Source: Actinoplanes sp. NBC_00393 (GTDB lineage: Bacteria > Actinomycetota > Actinomycetes > Mycobacteriales > Micromonosporaceae). Taken from it: a DNA stretch of 64,000 nucleotides. Below, in pieces: positions 28,446-37,921 of this stretch (its first letter is position 1; every line of letters begins with the position of its first letter). The translations under genes and the position numbers were made by a program. The notes beneath the pieces were generated by a model. The model was not told the origin of the DNA, made no database searches, and worked only from the letters and a program-made list of their open reading frames with translations. Where the stretch lies: positions 8,767,001 to 8,831,000 of the forward strand of contig NZ_CP107942.1 of the NCBI RefSeq assembly GCF_036053395.1. The letters are read 5' to 3'.

Positions 28446-30377
28446 GTGGAAAGAACTGTGGAGTTCGCCCCGGCGACGGGAGTGTTGAGCCTCATCTGGC
28501 TGCTGGTGGCGATTCCCCTCGCCAGCGCGGCCGTCCTGCTGCTGCTCGGCAAACGTGCCGACAAGTGGGGGCACTGGCTCGGCGTCCTCTCGGTCGCCGT
28601 CACCTTCGTGCTCGGGCTGATCTTCTTCATCTCGCTCTCCGGGCTGGAGGACGGGCAACGCTCAGCCGAGCTCAACCTCTGGGAATTCATCGCCGTCGGC
28701 AGTCTGCAGGTCGACTTCGGCCTGCTCTTCGACCCGCTCTCCGGCGTCTTCGTCCTGCTGATCACCGGCGTCGGCTCACTGATCCACCTGTACGCGGTCG
28801 GCTACATGGAGCACGACCCCGGTCGCCGGAGGTTCTTCGGCTACTTCAACCTCTTCGTCGCGGCGATGTTGCTGCTGGTCCTGGGCAACAACTACGTGAT
28901 GCTCTACTTCGGCTGGGAGGGCGTCGGTCTGGCGTCGTACCTGCTGATCTCCTTCTGGTACACCCGCCCGTCGGCGGCCACGGCCGGTAAGAAGGCGTTC
29001 CTGATGAACCGGGTCGGCGACGCCGGCCTCGCCATCGGCATCTTCATCATGTTCGTCACGCTGGGCACCACCGATTACGGCGCGGTGTTCAACGGGCTGA
29101 GCGGGCTCTCCGCGACCACGGTGCTGGTGCTGGGGCTGCTGCTCCTGATCGGCGCCTGCGGCAAGTCGGGTCAGTTCCCGCTGCAGGCCTGGTTGCCGGA
29201 CGCGATGGAGGGCCCGACCCCGGTGTCGGCGCTCATCCACGCGGCGACCATGGTCACCGCCGGTGTCTACCTGATCGCCCGGTCCAACCCGGTCTTCTCG
29301 GCGAACGAGACGCTCGAGCTGGTCACCGTCGCGGTCGGCGCGATCACCCTGCTGATGGGCTGCATCATCGGTGCGGCGAAGGACGACATCAAGCGGGTCC
29401 TCGCCTGGTCGACGGTCTCGCAGATCGGCTACATGTTCCTCGGTGTCGGGCTCGGTGGTGCGGCGTACGCGCTGGCCATCGTCCACCTGCTGGCGCACGG
29501 CTTCTTCAAGGCGAACATGTTCCTCGGGGCCGGGTCGGTCATGCACGGCATGCACGATCAGGTCGACATCCGCAGGTTCGGCGGCCTTTCGAAGCACATG
29601 AAGATCACCTGGATCACGTTCGCCACCGGATGGCTCGCGATCATCGGCATTCCGCCGCTCTCCGGCTTCTTCTCCAAGGAGCCGATCATCGCGGCCGCCT
29701 TCGAGCGTGAGGTGACCTGGGAGGCCTGGGTGTTCGGCATGGCCGCGCTGCTCGGCGCCGGCCTGACCGCCTTCTACATGACCCGGCTCTTCGTGCTGAC
29801 GTTCCACGGCCCGGCCCGCTGGACCGAGGAGAACAAGCACCCGCACGAGTCGCCACCGATCATGACGATCCCGCTGATCCTGCTGGCGATCGGCTCGGTG
29901 GCGGCCGGCTGGCTGATGAGCACCAGCGTGCCGGACTGGCTGACCCCGGTCTTCGGTGCGGAAGAGGGCGAGGCGGCGCACGGCGTGCTGTCGCACACCG
30001 TGATCACGATCCTGTCGCTGCTGGTGACGGTCATCGGGGTCGGCCTGGCCTGGGCGCTGTTCCGCAACGGCACGGCGCTCGAGCCGCAGCCAGCCGGTGT
30101 GCTGGTTACCGCGGCCCGCCGCAACCTCTACACCGACGCGTTCAACGAGGCGGTGTTCGAGCGGCCCGGGATCTACCTCACCCGGTTCCTGGTCTTCGTC
30201 GACAACAAGGGGGTCGACGGCGTGGTGAACGGCATCGCGGCCGCGGTCGGCGGTGGGTCCGGGCGGCTGCGGCGGCTCCAGACCGGCTTCGTCCGCTCGT
30301 ACGCCCTGTCGATGCTCACCGGCGCCATGCTGGTGGTCGGCGCCTTCATCGCGATCCAGCTGGGGTGGTTGGTGTGA
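28446..30377 (+). CDS. nuoL: NADH-quinone oxidoreductase subunit L
   Basis: A 643-residue antiporter-like subunit with about 16 helices. Signatures are YFGWEGVGLASYLLISFWY, QFPLQAWLPDAMEGPTPVSA, the key Lys/His residues around SALIHAATMVTAGVYL and the C-terminal lateral helix and anchor. It pumps protons at the far end of the membrane arm. The GTG at 28446 is favoured by AAGGG 5 nt upstream; GTG 28458 is an alternative. Its stop overlaps nuoM. Confidence 0.95.
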   Translation: MERTVEFAPATGVLSLIWLLVAIPLASAAVLLLLGKRADKWGHWLGVLSVAVTFVLGLIFFISLSGLEDGQRSAELNLWEFIAVGSLQVDFGLLFDPLSGVFVLLITGVGSLIHLYAVGYMEHDPGRRRFFGYFNLFVAAMLLLVLGNNYVMLYFGWEGVGLASYLLISFWYTRPSAATAGKKAFLMNRVGDAGLAIGIFIMFVTLGTTDYGAVFNGLSGLSATTVLVLGLLLLIGACGKSGQFPLQAWLPDAMEGPTPVSALIHAATMVTAGVYLIARSNPVFSANETLELVTVAVGAITLLMGCIIGAAKDDIKRVLAWSTVSQIGYMFLGVGLGGAAYALAIVHLLAHGFFKANMFLGAGSVMHGMHDQVDIRRFGGLSKHMKITWITFATGWLAIIGIPPLSGFFSKEPIIAAAFEREVTWEAWVFGMAALLGAGLTAFYMTRLFVLTFHGPARWTEENKHPHESPPIMTIPLILLAIGSVAAGWLMSTSVPDWLTPVFGAEEGEAAHGVLSHTVITILSLLVTVIGVGLAWALFRNGTALEPQPAGVLVTAARRNLYTDAFNEAVFERPGIYLTRFLVFVDNKGVDGVVNGIAAAVGGGSGRLRRLQTGFVRSYALSMLTGAMLVVGAFIAIQLGWLV

Positions 30378-31912
30378 GCGACTTTCCTTTCCTCTCCATC
30401 CTGACGCTCCTGCCGCTGGTAGGCGCCGCGGTGGTGGCGTTCATCCCGCGCACCAGGGCCGAGCTGGCCAAACTGGTGGCGCTGGGCTGGTCGCTGGTCG
30501 TCCTGGTGCTCAGCATCTTCATGTGGGTCGCCTTCTCGATCGACGGCGACCGGTTCCAGTTCCACGAGTCGTACCCGTGGATCCCGGCGTGGGGTGTGAA
30601 CTTCACCTTCGCCGCGGACGGCATCGCGCTCGTCATGCTGATGCTGATCGCGGTGCTGTTCCCGATCGTCATCCTGGCGTCCTGGCACGACGTGGATCAG
30701 AGCACGCGATCCGCGCCGGCGTACTTCGCGCTGCTGCTCACCTTCGAGTTCACGATGATCGGCGTCTTCGCCGCGGCGGACGTCTTCCTCTTCTACGTGT
30801 TCTTCGAGGTCATGCTGATCCCGATGTACTTCATCATCGGCTCGTTCGGCTCCGGCCAGAAGCAGTACGCAGCGGTGAAGTTCTTCCTCTACAGCCTGGT
30901 CGGCGGCCTCTTCATGCTGGCCGCGGTGATCGGGCTGTGGGTGGTCGGCGGGCAGACCTTCGACTTCGCGGAGCTCGCCGCCAACGCCGCCTCGCTGGAC
31001 ACGAACACCGCGCGCTGGCTGTTCCTCGGCTTCTTCGTGGCGTTCGCGATCAAGGCGCCGTTCTTCCCGTTCCACACCTGGCTGCCGGACTCCGGTGGCG
31101 CCGCACCGGCCGGTGCCGCCGCGCTGCTGGTCGGCGTGATGGACAAGGTCGGCACGTTCGGCATCCTGCGCTACTGCCTCTCGCTCTTCCCGGAGGCGTC
31201 GCGCTGGTTCGCGCCGGCCGCGCTGATCCTGGCCGTCATCGGCATCATCTACGCGGCGCTGCTCGCGGTCGGCCAGAACGACCTGAAGCGGCTGGTGTCG
31301 TACACGTCGATCGCGCACTTCGGCTTCATCGGCATCGGCATCTTCGCCTTCACCACCCAGGCCGGAACCGGTGCGGTGCTCTACATGGTCAACCACGGCC
31401 TCGCCACCGGCCTGCTGTTCATCGTGGTCGGGATGTTCGTGGCCCGGCGCGGTTCGGCACTGGTCAGTGACTTCGGCGGGGCCGGCAAGCTGGTCCCGGT
31501 GCTGGCCGGGGTGTTGTTCTTCGCCGGTCTCGCCTCCCTGGCGCTACCCGGCACCGCGCCGTTCGTCAGCGAGTTCCTGGTGCTGATCGGCACGTTCAGC
31601 ACGAACAAGCCGATCGCGGTGATCGCTACGCTCGGCATCATCCTGGCCGCCGCGTACGTGCTGTGGATGATCCAGCGGACCACGCAGGGCACGCTCAACC
31701 CGGCCCTGACCGAGATGCCGGCGATGTCGAAGGACCTCACCCTCCGGGAGAAGGTCGTGGTCGCCCCGCTGATCGCAATGCTGCTGGTGTTCGGCTTCTA
31801 CCCGAAGCCGATCACCGACGTGATCAACCCGGCGGTGGAGGCCACCATGGCGGACGTCGGCAAGACCGACCCGGCCCCCACGGCCGTGGCGGATGGAAAG
31901 GTGGGCGGCTGA
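30374..31912 (+). CDS. nuoM: NADH-quinone oxidoreductase subunit M
   Basis: A 512-residue antiporter-like proton-pumping subunit with about 14 helices. Conserved regions include the FFEVMLIPMYFIIG segment with the key Glu of helix 5, FFPFHTWLPDSGGAAP and DLKRLVSYTSIAHFGFIGIG. GTG 30374 overlaps the nuoL stop (GTGA). nuoN begins 3 bp after its stop. Confidence 0.95.
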   Translation: MSDFPFLSILTLLPLVGAAVVAFIPRTRAELAKLVALGWSLVVLVLSIFMWVAFSIDGDRFQFHESYPWIPAWGVNFTFAADGIALVMLMLIAVLFPIVILASWHDVDQSTRSAPAYFALLLTFEFTMIGVFAAADVFLFYVFFEVMLIPMYFIIGSFGSGQKQYAAVKFFLYSLVGGLFMLAAVIGLWVVGGQTFDFAELAANAASLDTNTARWLFLGFFVAFAIKAPFFPFHTWLPDSGGAAPAGAAALLVGVMDKVGTFGILRYCLSLFPEASRWFAPAALILAVIGIIYAALLAVGQNDLKRLVSYTSIAHFGFIGIGIFAFTTQAGTGAVLYMVNHGLATGLLFIVVGMFVARRGSALVSDFGGAGKLVPVLAGVLFFAGLASLALPGTAPFVSEFLVLIGTFSTNKPIAVIATLGIILAAAYVLWMIQRTTQGTLNPALTEMPAMSKDLTLREKVVVAPLIAMLLVFGFYPKPITDVINPAVEATMADVGKTDPAPTAVADGKVGG

Positions 31913-31915
31913 GCC

Positions 31916-33448
31916 ATGGAACAACTCGAACTGCCCTCGATCGACTACGGGGCGCTGCTCCCCATGCTGATCCTCTTCGGCGCGGCCTGTACCGGGGTTC
32001 TCGTCGAGGTGCTCTTCCCGCGCCGACTCCGTAACGGCGTCCAGCTGGGTCTGTCGCTGCTCGCGGTGGTCGCGGCTCTGATCGCGGTGGTGATGGAGCG
32101 CGGCACTCGTACGATCACCATCGGCGGAGCCGTTGCGGTTGACGGCCCGACGCTCTTCCTGCAGGGCGCGATCCTGGTGCTCGGTGGGGTGTCGCTGCTG
32201 CTGATCGGCGAGCGGACCATCGAGAAGGGCGGCGCGTTCGTCTCGCAGGCCGCCGTCACGGTCGGCTCGAAGAAGGACATGGAGCAGGCCGGCGGCCGGC
32301 CCGGGTCCACCGAGGTGTACCCGCTGACCACGTTCGCGCTCGGCGGCATGACGCTCTTCGTCGCCGCGAACGACCTGCTCACCATGTTCGTGGCGCTGGA
32401 GGTCTTCTCGCTGCCGCTCTACCTGCTCTGCGCGCTGGCCCGACGTCGGCGACTGCTCAGCCAGGAGGCCGCGCTCAAGTACTTCCTGCTCGGCTCGTAC
32501 GCCTCCGCGTTCTTCCTCTTCGGTGTCGCCTTCCTGTACGGCTTCGCCGGCGGCATCCAGCTGGAGGACGTGCACACCGCGGTGGCCAACCCGACGCAGA
32601 GCCAGGTGCTGCTCTACGCCGGCCTCGGCCTCGTCTCGATCGGTCTGCTCTTCAAGGCCGCGCTGGCGCCGTTCCACGTGTGGACGCCCGACGTCTACCA
32701 GGGTGCGCCGACCCCGGTCACCGCGTTCATGGCCGCCTGCACCAAGGTGGCCGCGTTCGGTGCCCTGCTGCGCGTGCTCTACGTGGCGTTCGAGGGGGTG
32801 CGCTGGGACTTCCAGCCGGTCCTCGGGGTGATCGCGGTGCTCACCATGTTCGTCGGCGCGGTGCTGGCGGTCACCCAGACCGACCTGAAGCGCCTGCTGG
32901 CGTACTCGTCGATCGCGAACGCCGGCTACCTGATGGTGGGCGTGCTGGCCCTGAACGACGAGGGTCTCAGCAGCACGATGTTCTACCTGGTCGCGTACGG
33001 GTTCTCGGTGCTCGCGGCGTTCGCGATCATCAGCCTGGTGCGGGACGCGGACGGCGAGGCCACCCACCTGTCCCGGTGGGCCGGCATCGGCCGGAAGAGC
33101 CCGCTGCTCGCCGCCACCTTCACGTTCGTCCTGCTCGCCTTCGCCGGTATCCCGCTGACCAGCGGTTTCACCAGCAAGTTCGCGGTGTTCGGGGCGGCTG
33201 TCGAGGGTGGGCAGACCTGGCTGGTGATCTTCGGCGTGATCACCAGCATGCTGCTGGCCTTCCCGTACCTCCGGGTCGTGGTGCTGATGTGGCTCTCCGA
33301 ACCGGGGGAGTCCACGCCGGCGGTCTCGATCCCGGGTTTCCTCACCTCGGCGGTGCTGGGCATCGGCGTGATCGTCACGCTGGCGCTGGGTGTCGCCCCG
33401 TCGCCGCTGATCGAGCTGACCCGGCAGGCAGCCGACTTCGTCAGATAG
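31916..33448 (+). CDS. nuoN: NADH-quinone oxidoreductase subunit N
   Basis: A 510-residue antiporter-like subunit, the third proton pump of complex I and last gene of the operon. Signatures are FVALEVFSLPLYLLCAL, LAPFHVWTPDVYQGAPTPVT and TDLKRLLAYSSIANAGYLMVG. A stretch around residues 115-130 (KKDMEQAGGRPGS) is a polar insertion between early helices. A strong intrinsic terminator follows directly, closing a 16-kb operon. Confidence 0.95.
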   Translation: MEQLELPSIDYGALLPMLILFGAACTGVLVEVLFPRRLRNGVQLGLSLLAVVAALIAVVMERGTRTITIGGAVAVDGPTLFLQGAILVLGGVSLLLIGERTIEKGGAFVSQAAVTVGSKKDMEQAGGRPGSTEVYPLTTFALGGMTLFVAANDLLTMFVALEVFSLPLYLLCALARRRRLLSQEAALKYFLLGSYASAFFLFGVAFLYGFAGGIQLEDVHTAVANPTQSQVLLYAGLGLVSIGLLFKAALAPFHVWTPDVYQGAPTPVTAFMAACTKVAAFGALLRVLYVAFEGVRWDFQPVLGVIAVLTMFVGAVLAVTQTDLKRLLAYSSIANAGYLMVGVLALNDEGLSSTMFYLVAYGFSVLAAFAIISLVRDADGEATHLSRWAGIGRKSPLLAATFTFVLLAFAGIPLTSGFTSKFAVFGAAVEGGQTWLVIFGVITSMLLAFPYLRVVVLMWLSEPGESTPAVSIPGFLTSAVLGIGVIVTLALGVAPSPLIELTRQAADFVR

Positions 33449-33459
33449 GCATCCCTGAT

Positions 33460-33498
33460 CGAAAGCGGTCCAGGTTCGCCTGGGCCGCTTTCGTTTAT
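33460..33498 (+). terminator. Intrinsic terminator of the nuo operon
   Basis: Arms 33460-33474 and 33479-33493 pair over 15 bp with one G-T wobble around a TTCG tetraloop and are followed by TTTATC. This is the clearest terminator of the nuo block. Confidence 0.88.
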
Positions 33499-33519
33499 CG
33501 GCCGGCAACGCGATCCATC

Positions 33520-33525
33520 TAGGAT
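33520..33525 (+). promoter_or_regulatory. -10 element of a leaderless promoter
   Basis: TAGGAT, a near-ideal actinobacterial -10, ends 7 nt before the GTG at 33533. No ribosome binding site is present, so a leaderless mRNA is likely. Confidence 0.55.
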
Positions 33526-33532
33526 TGTCGTC

Positions 33533-34465
33533 GTGTCTGAATCGCCCCGCCTGCTGACGCCCGGCTCTCCTCTGGTGGAGACCATCGAGGCGTATCGGAC
33601 CTGCGAGTTCGCCACCCTCACCAAGAGCGGTGCACCGGTCGCCTGGCCGACCTCCGGGATCGTGAACGCGGACGGGTCGATCCTGCTGACCACCTCGCTG
33701 GGCTATCCGCAGAAGGCCTTCAACGTGCGCCGGGACGGCCGGGTGGCTCTGCTCTTCTCCGACCCCACGGCCAGCGGCCTGGACCAGCCGGAACAGATTC
33801 TGGTACGCGGAGTCGCCACCTGCCCCGACGAGGTGCACACCGAGCCCACCGGCGACCTGCGGGTGCTGTGGGAGCGGCTGATGGCACGGCAGCCGAGTTC
33901 GCAGGCCTACCTGGACTGGCCGATGACGCTGCTGACCGATTTCTATTACATGCGGCTGCTGATCACGGTGACCCCGTCCGAGGTGGTACAGCGGCCCCTT
34001 CCCACGCCGTCGAGGCCTTCCGCCAGCACGCTGCTCGGGGCGCCGGTGCTGGCCGCGTTCGAGTCGGCGGTGCTGACCGCGGTCGACGACACCGGTGCGC
34101 CGGTGCTGTTGCGTACGACGGTGACCGCCGAGGACGGCGGGTATCGGGTGGCGGTCCCGGACGGCGTTCCGGTCGCGGCCGGGCCGGCCGGCCTGCTGGT
34201 GCACCGGCACGACGACGAACTGTCGAAGCTGTACAACGCGAGCGTGCGCGGTGCGCTGGTGTCCGACGGGTCGGGCTGGCTGCTGAAACCGGAGCGGCTC
34301 GTGGAGCCGGGGGCGCGGCACAAGGGCGGTGCGCTGGATCAACTCCGGATCATCCGGGAGACCCGGGCCAGCACCAAGAAGTATCTGGAACGTCGTCAGT
34401 GGGCTCGTCCGGCCATCCCGTGGGGGCAGTACCGGGCGATCCGTAAGCAGGTCCGGCAGGGGTGA
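33533..34465 (+). CDS. Pyridoxamine 5'-phosphate oxidase-fold (FMN-binding split barrel) protein
   Basis: A 310-residue protein whose first 150 residues resemble the PPOX/FMN split barrel (CEFATLTKSGAPVAWPTSGI, then GYPQKAFNVRRDGRVALLFSD). Such actinobacterial proteins often bind FMN, F420 or heme. The second half repeats a similar beta-rich layout, so it may be a two-barrel protein. The exact reaction is unknown. It stands between the nuo terminator and a quinone-tail synthase but has its own leaderless promoter. Family confidence is good, function low. Confidence 0.7.
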   Translation: MSESPRLLTPGSPLVETIEAYRTCEFATLTKSGAPVAWPTSGIVNADGSILLTTSLGYPQKAFNVRRDGRVALLFSDPTASGLDQPEQILVRGVATCPDEVHTEPTGDLRVLWERLMARQPSSQAYLDWPMTLLTDFYYMRLLITVTPSEVVQRPLPTPSRPSASTLLGAPVLAAFESAVLTAVDDTGAPVLLRTTVTAEDGGYRVAVPDGVPVAAGPAGLLVHRHDDELSKLYNASVRGALVSDGSGWLLKPERLVEPGARHKGGALDQLRIIRETRASTKKYLERRQWARPAIPWGQYRAIRKQVRQG

Positions 34466-34633
34466 GAAACCACCGCATCAGCCCGGCGGCGGCCCTGCCC
34501 GCCGGTGCGGTGCCCAGGCCGCTGCGTAGTCGGAGGACTTTGTGCAGACTCGTACCCATGCTGTCGGATCTTTGATCTTGTCGCGTGCCACCCTGGGACA
34601 GAAACCGTCGGACCGGTATGGCATCGTGAAAGC

Positions 34634-35653
34634 GTGGTGAGCACCGGTGATCTGACTCAGCTGTCGTCGCTGGGCCTCGACGTGGATCCCGCGATGGACG
34701 CGTCGGTGTCGGCGACCTTGGTCGCCGTGGAGGAGGCGCTGCGTGGCCATGTGGCCAGCGCCGATCCACTGGTGGCAGAGGCCGCGCGCCATCTCGCCGA
34801 CGCCGGTGGCAAACGGTTCCGTCCGCTGCTGGTGGCGCTCGGCGCCCAGTTCGGTGATCCGACGGCGCCGGAGATCGTCGATGCGGCCAACGTCGTCGAG
34901 CTGACGCACCTCGCCACGCTCTATCACGATGATGTGATGGACGAGGCCGCCGTCCGGCGTGGGGCGCCCAGCGCGAACGCGCGGTGGGGCAACTCGGTGG
35001 CCATCCTCGTCGGTGACTACCTCTTCGCCCAGGCTGCCGACCTGGCCGCGGCGCTCGGCACCGAGGCGGTGCACCTGCAGGCGCAGACCTTCGCGCGCCT
35101 GGTGCACGGCCAGATCGCCGAGACGGTCGGCCCGCGCGGCAGCGACCCGATCGAGCACTACCTGCACGTCATCACGGAGAAGACGGCTTCGCTGATCGCG
35201 ACCGCGGCCCGCTTCGGCGGCATGTTCTCCGGCGCCCAGGTGGAGTATGTGGAGGCGCTCGCCGGGTACGGCGAGACGATCGGCATCGCGTTCCAGCTCT
35301 CCGACGACCTGCTCGACATCGCTTCCGAGTCGGTGCAGTCCGGCAAGACGCCCGGCACCGACCTGCGGGAGGGCGTGCCCACCCTGCCGGTGCTCTACGC
35401 GCTGGCCGACGAGGACACCGATCCCTCCGCGGTCCGGCTGCGTGAGCTGCTGTCGGCCGGCCCGATCACCGACGACGCGCTGCACGCCGAGGCGCTGACG
35501 CTGCTGCGCGAGTCGGCCGCGATGAAGCGGGCGCGCGAGACGGTGCGGACCTATGCCGAGGAGGCGCGGGCGCAGCTCGCGCCGCTGCCGGCCGGTGACG
35601 CGCGGCGCGCGATGGAGGCGCTCTGCAACTTCATCGCCGACCGCACGGGCTGA
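34634..35653 (+). CDS. Long-chain polyprenyl diphosphate synthase (menaquinone side chain)
   Basis: A 339-residue trans-prenyltransferase. Both aspartate-rich motifs are intact: DDVMD at 99-103 and DDLLD at 224-228, with GGKRFRPLL earlier for IPP binding. The fifth residue before the first motif is Ala, a small side chain that in this family permits long (heptaprenyl to nonaprenyl) products. Neighbouring quinone genes suggest it makes the menaquinone tail. GTG 34634 follows CATCGT by 6 nt (leaderless-like). The last 13 codons and stop are duplicated in tandem just downstream. Confidence 0.9.
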   Translation: MVSTGDLTQLSSLGLDVDPAMDASVSATLVAVEEALRGHVASADPLVAEAARHLADAGGKRFRPLLVALGAQFGDPTAPEIVDAANVVELTHLATLYHDDVMDEAAVRRGAPSANARWGNSVAILVGDYLFAQAADLAAALGTEAVHLQAQTFARLVHGQIAETVGPRGSDPIEHYLHVITEKTASLIATAARFGGMFSGAQVEYVEALAGYGETIGIAFQLSDDLLDIASESVQSGKTPGTDLREGVPTLPVLYALADEDTDPSAVRLRELLSAGPITDDALHAEALTLLRESAAMKRARETVRTYAEEARAQLAPLPAGDARRAMEALCNFIADRTG

Positions 35654-35730
35654 GCCGGGTCCGGTCAGCGGTGGAGGCGCTCTGCGACTTCATCGCCGAC
35701 CGCACGGGCTGAGCCGGTTCCGTTCAAGCG
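35613..35730 (+). repeat. 59-bp tandem duplication of the synthase 3' end including its stop codon
   Basis: The segment from 35613 (last 13 codons, TGA and trailer) recurs from 35672 with few differences: a transition in the Asn/Asp codon, a T/G change and a 1-bp indel near the end. The second copy is therefore a non-coding remnant with stop codon. Confidence 0.9.
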
Positions 35731-36893
35731 GCGGGGTGGCGGCGTAACAGGCGGCTGCCGAGCAGCATCAGGGCGGCCGCGGTGAGCATCGCGACCGCGC
35801 CCGTCATCCACATCGCCGGGTAACCCGCTACCTGGGCCAGCGTGCCCAGGCCGAGCGGACCCAGGCAGCCACCGGCGTAGACGCCGGCCTGGGTGATCGA
35901 GGTGGCCGCGGCCGGCGCCTGCGGATGCAGCCGGACCACCGCGAAGTTCACCAGACCTGGCCAGGACCAGCCAAAACCGAAGCCCAGCAGCACGCCGAGG
36001 ACCAACGCCGCTTCGCCCGGCACGGCCAGCAGGGCCAGGCCGAACGCGCCGCAGGTGAGCAGCGCCGCGATCACCCCGACCTGGGCGCCGGGCCGCCGGT
36101 CGGCCTGCCAGCCGCCGACGAGCCGGGCGAGCACGCAGACCGCGCCGCCGAGAGTCAGTGCCAGTCCGGCCGGCCCGGGGGCGATCCCGCGGTCCACGGC
36201 GGAGGACACCACGAACGAGCCGAGGGCGTTGGCAGAGCCCGCCGCCAGGGTGCCCGCGAGACCGAGAACGACCAGCGCTCCGGTGGCCCGGCCGGACTCC
36301 CGCGACCGATGCTGATCGGTGGGTTCGGCGGGAATCAGCGGAATGGCGGCCACGGCCAGAACTGCCGCAAGCGCGAACGCCCAGCGCCAGCCCAGGGTGA
36401 GCGCGACCGCCGGAACCGCGGCACCGGCCAGCAGGGTGCCGATCGGGATGGCCGCCTGCTTGATGCCGAAGGTCAGGCCCTGGCGGCCGGTCGGGACGTT
36501 GCGCGACAGGCTGGCGTTGCTCGCCAGCTGGCCCATCGCGTTCGCGGCGCCGCCGACAGCCAGGAACGTGATGAGCATCCCGAGCGAGCCGGCGGCGGAA
36601 ACGCCGATCAGGGTCAGCGCGGCGAGGGCGACGCCGAGCCGGGCGACGCGGGTCGCGCCGTGACGCTCCACCAGGGCGCCGACGGGTACGGAAGCCAGCG
36701 CACTCGCTCCGAAGTAGGCGGAAACGGCGACACCCAGCCCGGCGGCGGAGAAGTCGAGCTCGGATCCAATCTGGACGGCGAGCCCACCGACCAGAAAGAC
36801 CGGTATCGAAACCGCAGTGGTCGTGGTAAGCGCTCCCAGCGTGGCGCTCTTCGCATTCGTACTGGTGAAACCGGTTCCGTCAGGCTTTGGCAT
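35724..36893 (-). CDS. MFS transporter
   Basis: A 389-residue transporter from ATG 36893, with a GTG one codon earlier. About 12 hydrophobic helices are visible and an MFS loop motif PVGALVERHGATRVARLG. It belongs to the CynX/YfcJ-like broad MFS group; the substrate is unknown. It diverges from an IclR regulator across 150 bp, a common arrangement in which the regulator controls the transporter. Catabolism of a small acid is a reasonable guess. Confidence 0.78.
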   Translation of the reverse strand: MPKPDGTGFTSTNAKSATLGALTTTTAVSIPVFLVGGLAVQIGSELDFSAAGLGVAVSAYFGASALASVPVGALVERHGATRVARLGVALAALTLIGVSAAGSLGMLITFLAVGGAANAMGQLASNASLSRNVPTGRQGLTFGIKQAAIPIGTLLAGAAVPAVALTLGWRWAFALAAVLAVAAIPLIPAEPTDQHRSRESGRATGALVVLGLAGTLAAGSANALGSFVVSSAVDRGIAPGPAGLALTLGGAVCVLARLVGGWQADRRPGAQVGVIAALLTCGAFGLALLAVPGEAALVLGVLLGFGFGWSWPGLVNFAVVRLHPQAPAAATSITQAGVYAGGCLGPLGLGTLAQVAGYPAMWMTGAVAMLTAAALMLLGSRLLRRHPAA

Positions 36894-37047
36894 CACTCGG
36901 CAGCCTATGCCGAGAGGACGTCGCCCGGATGCGGACAGTCCCGTTGATCACACCGCCCGTGTAAATCGACCGTGATCCACATGCTTTTGGCATTCCTTCC
37001 ACGAACGATTCTTCATATGGTGTAAGTCCCTGGCCTCGGAGGTAGCT
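36894..37047. promoter_or_regulatory. Divergent promoter region, MFS transporter / IclR regulator
   Basis: This 154-bp region holds both promoters. It contains a relatively AT-rich stretch (about 36960-37025) and GGAGG just before the IclR GTG. No convincing IclR palindrome was found by eye. Confidence 0.35.
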
Positions 37048-37842
37048 GTGCGTGACCCCCTAGCGGAGCCGTCAGATCTCATCCGGAGCGTGTCGCGCGC
37101 CCTGCGCGTGCTGGAGTCGGTCGGACGCGCGCCGCGCGGACTCACCGTGAAACAGATCGCCCGACGGTGCGAGTTGACCGTCGCGACGACGTACCACCTG
37201 GTGCGAACTCTGGCCTACGAGGGTTACGTGATCCGCCGGGAGGACGGGACGTACATCGTGGGCCTGGAGATCGCCGACCGCTATCGAGAGCTGGTCTCCG
37301 CGTTCCGCGGGCCGCCCGCGGTCGGCGAGGCGCTGCGCCGGGCCGCCCTGGACACCGGCTACAGCCACTACCTGGGCCGGTTCGTCGGTGGGCGGATCGC
37401 GGTCACCGCCTCGGCCGAGGGCGCCCGGTCGCCGTTCCTGGACGACATCGCGCCCGGGTTCGACGAGGGCGGCCACGCCACCGCGCTCGGCAAGGCGCTG
37501 CTGGCCACGCTCACGCCCGACCAGAGATCCCGCTACCTGCGCGATTATGGGATGCGGGCGTTCACGCCGGCGACGCTGACCACGCCCGAGGCGCTGGAAG
37601 CCGACCTGGCCGCCGGCGAGCGGCGCGGCATGCAGATCGAAATGGGACAGTTCCGGCAAGGTCTGGCGTCGGCTGCGGTGATCGTCGTCGCTGATCGGGA
37701 CATGGAGCGCCGGCTGGTCCTGGCCTGTTCGATGCCGGCTGCCGAGATGCTCACCTCGGCGCGGGTGGTGCGGGCCAAGCTGACCGCTGCCGCGCGCAAC
37801 GTGGCCGAGGCACTCTCCGGGGGCGAGTCGGCCACCGCCTGA
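37048..37842 (+). CDS. IclR-family transcriptional regulator
   Basis: A 264-residue regulator. Residues 10-72 form the winged helix (RALRVLESVGRAPRGLTVKQ, CELTVATTYHLVRTLAYEGYV). The IclR effector domain follows, with GHATALGKALLATL, the family's characteristic GK-AL segment. IclR proteins bind small organic acids and often control degradation genes. GTG start with GGAGG about 8 nt upstream. The divergent MFS gene is its probable target. Its last codons and stop are duplicated in tandem. Confidence 0.88.
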   Translation: MRDPLAEPSDLIRSVSRALRVLESVGRAPRGLTVKQIARRCELTVATTYHLVRTLAYEGYVIRREDGTYIVGLEIADRYRELVSAFRGPPAVGEALRRAALDTGYSHYLGRFVGGRIAVTASAEGARSPFLDDIAPGFDEGGHATALGKALLATLTPDQRSRYLRDYGMRAFTPATLTTPEALEADLAAGERRGMQIEMGQFRQGLASAAVIVVADRDMERRLVLACSMPAAEMLTSARVVRAKLTAAARNVAEALSGGESATA

Positions 37843-37873
37843 CTTCGGGGGCGAGTCGGCCGCCGCCTGACTC
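37818..37873 (+). repeat. 28-bp tandem duplication of the IclR gene 3' end including its stop codon
   Basis: 37818-37845 and 37846-37873 are nearly identical 28-bp copies. The first holds the last eight codons and TGA of the IclR gene, the second lies after the stop. They differ at two positions. Confidence 0.9.
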
Positions 37874-37921
37874 TCTGTCCCGGAGCCGCCACGTTTTGAC
37901 GAGGAGTATTAAGGCGCCGTT

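Noticed and set aside
31544..34342. 932-codon minus-strand frame across nuoM, nuoN and the PPOX-fold gene
   Set aside because: It crosses real genes with clear motifs. The translation is His/Gln/Arg-rich and shows no domain.
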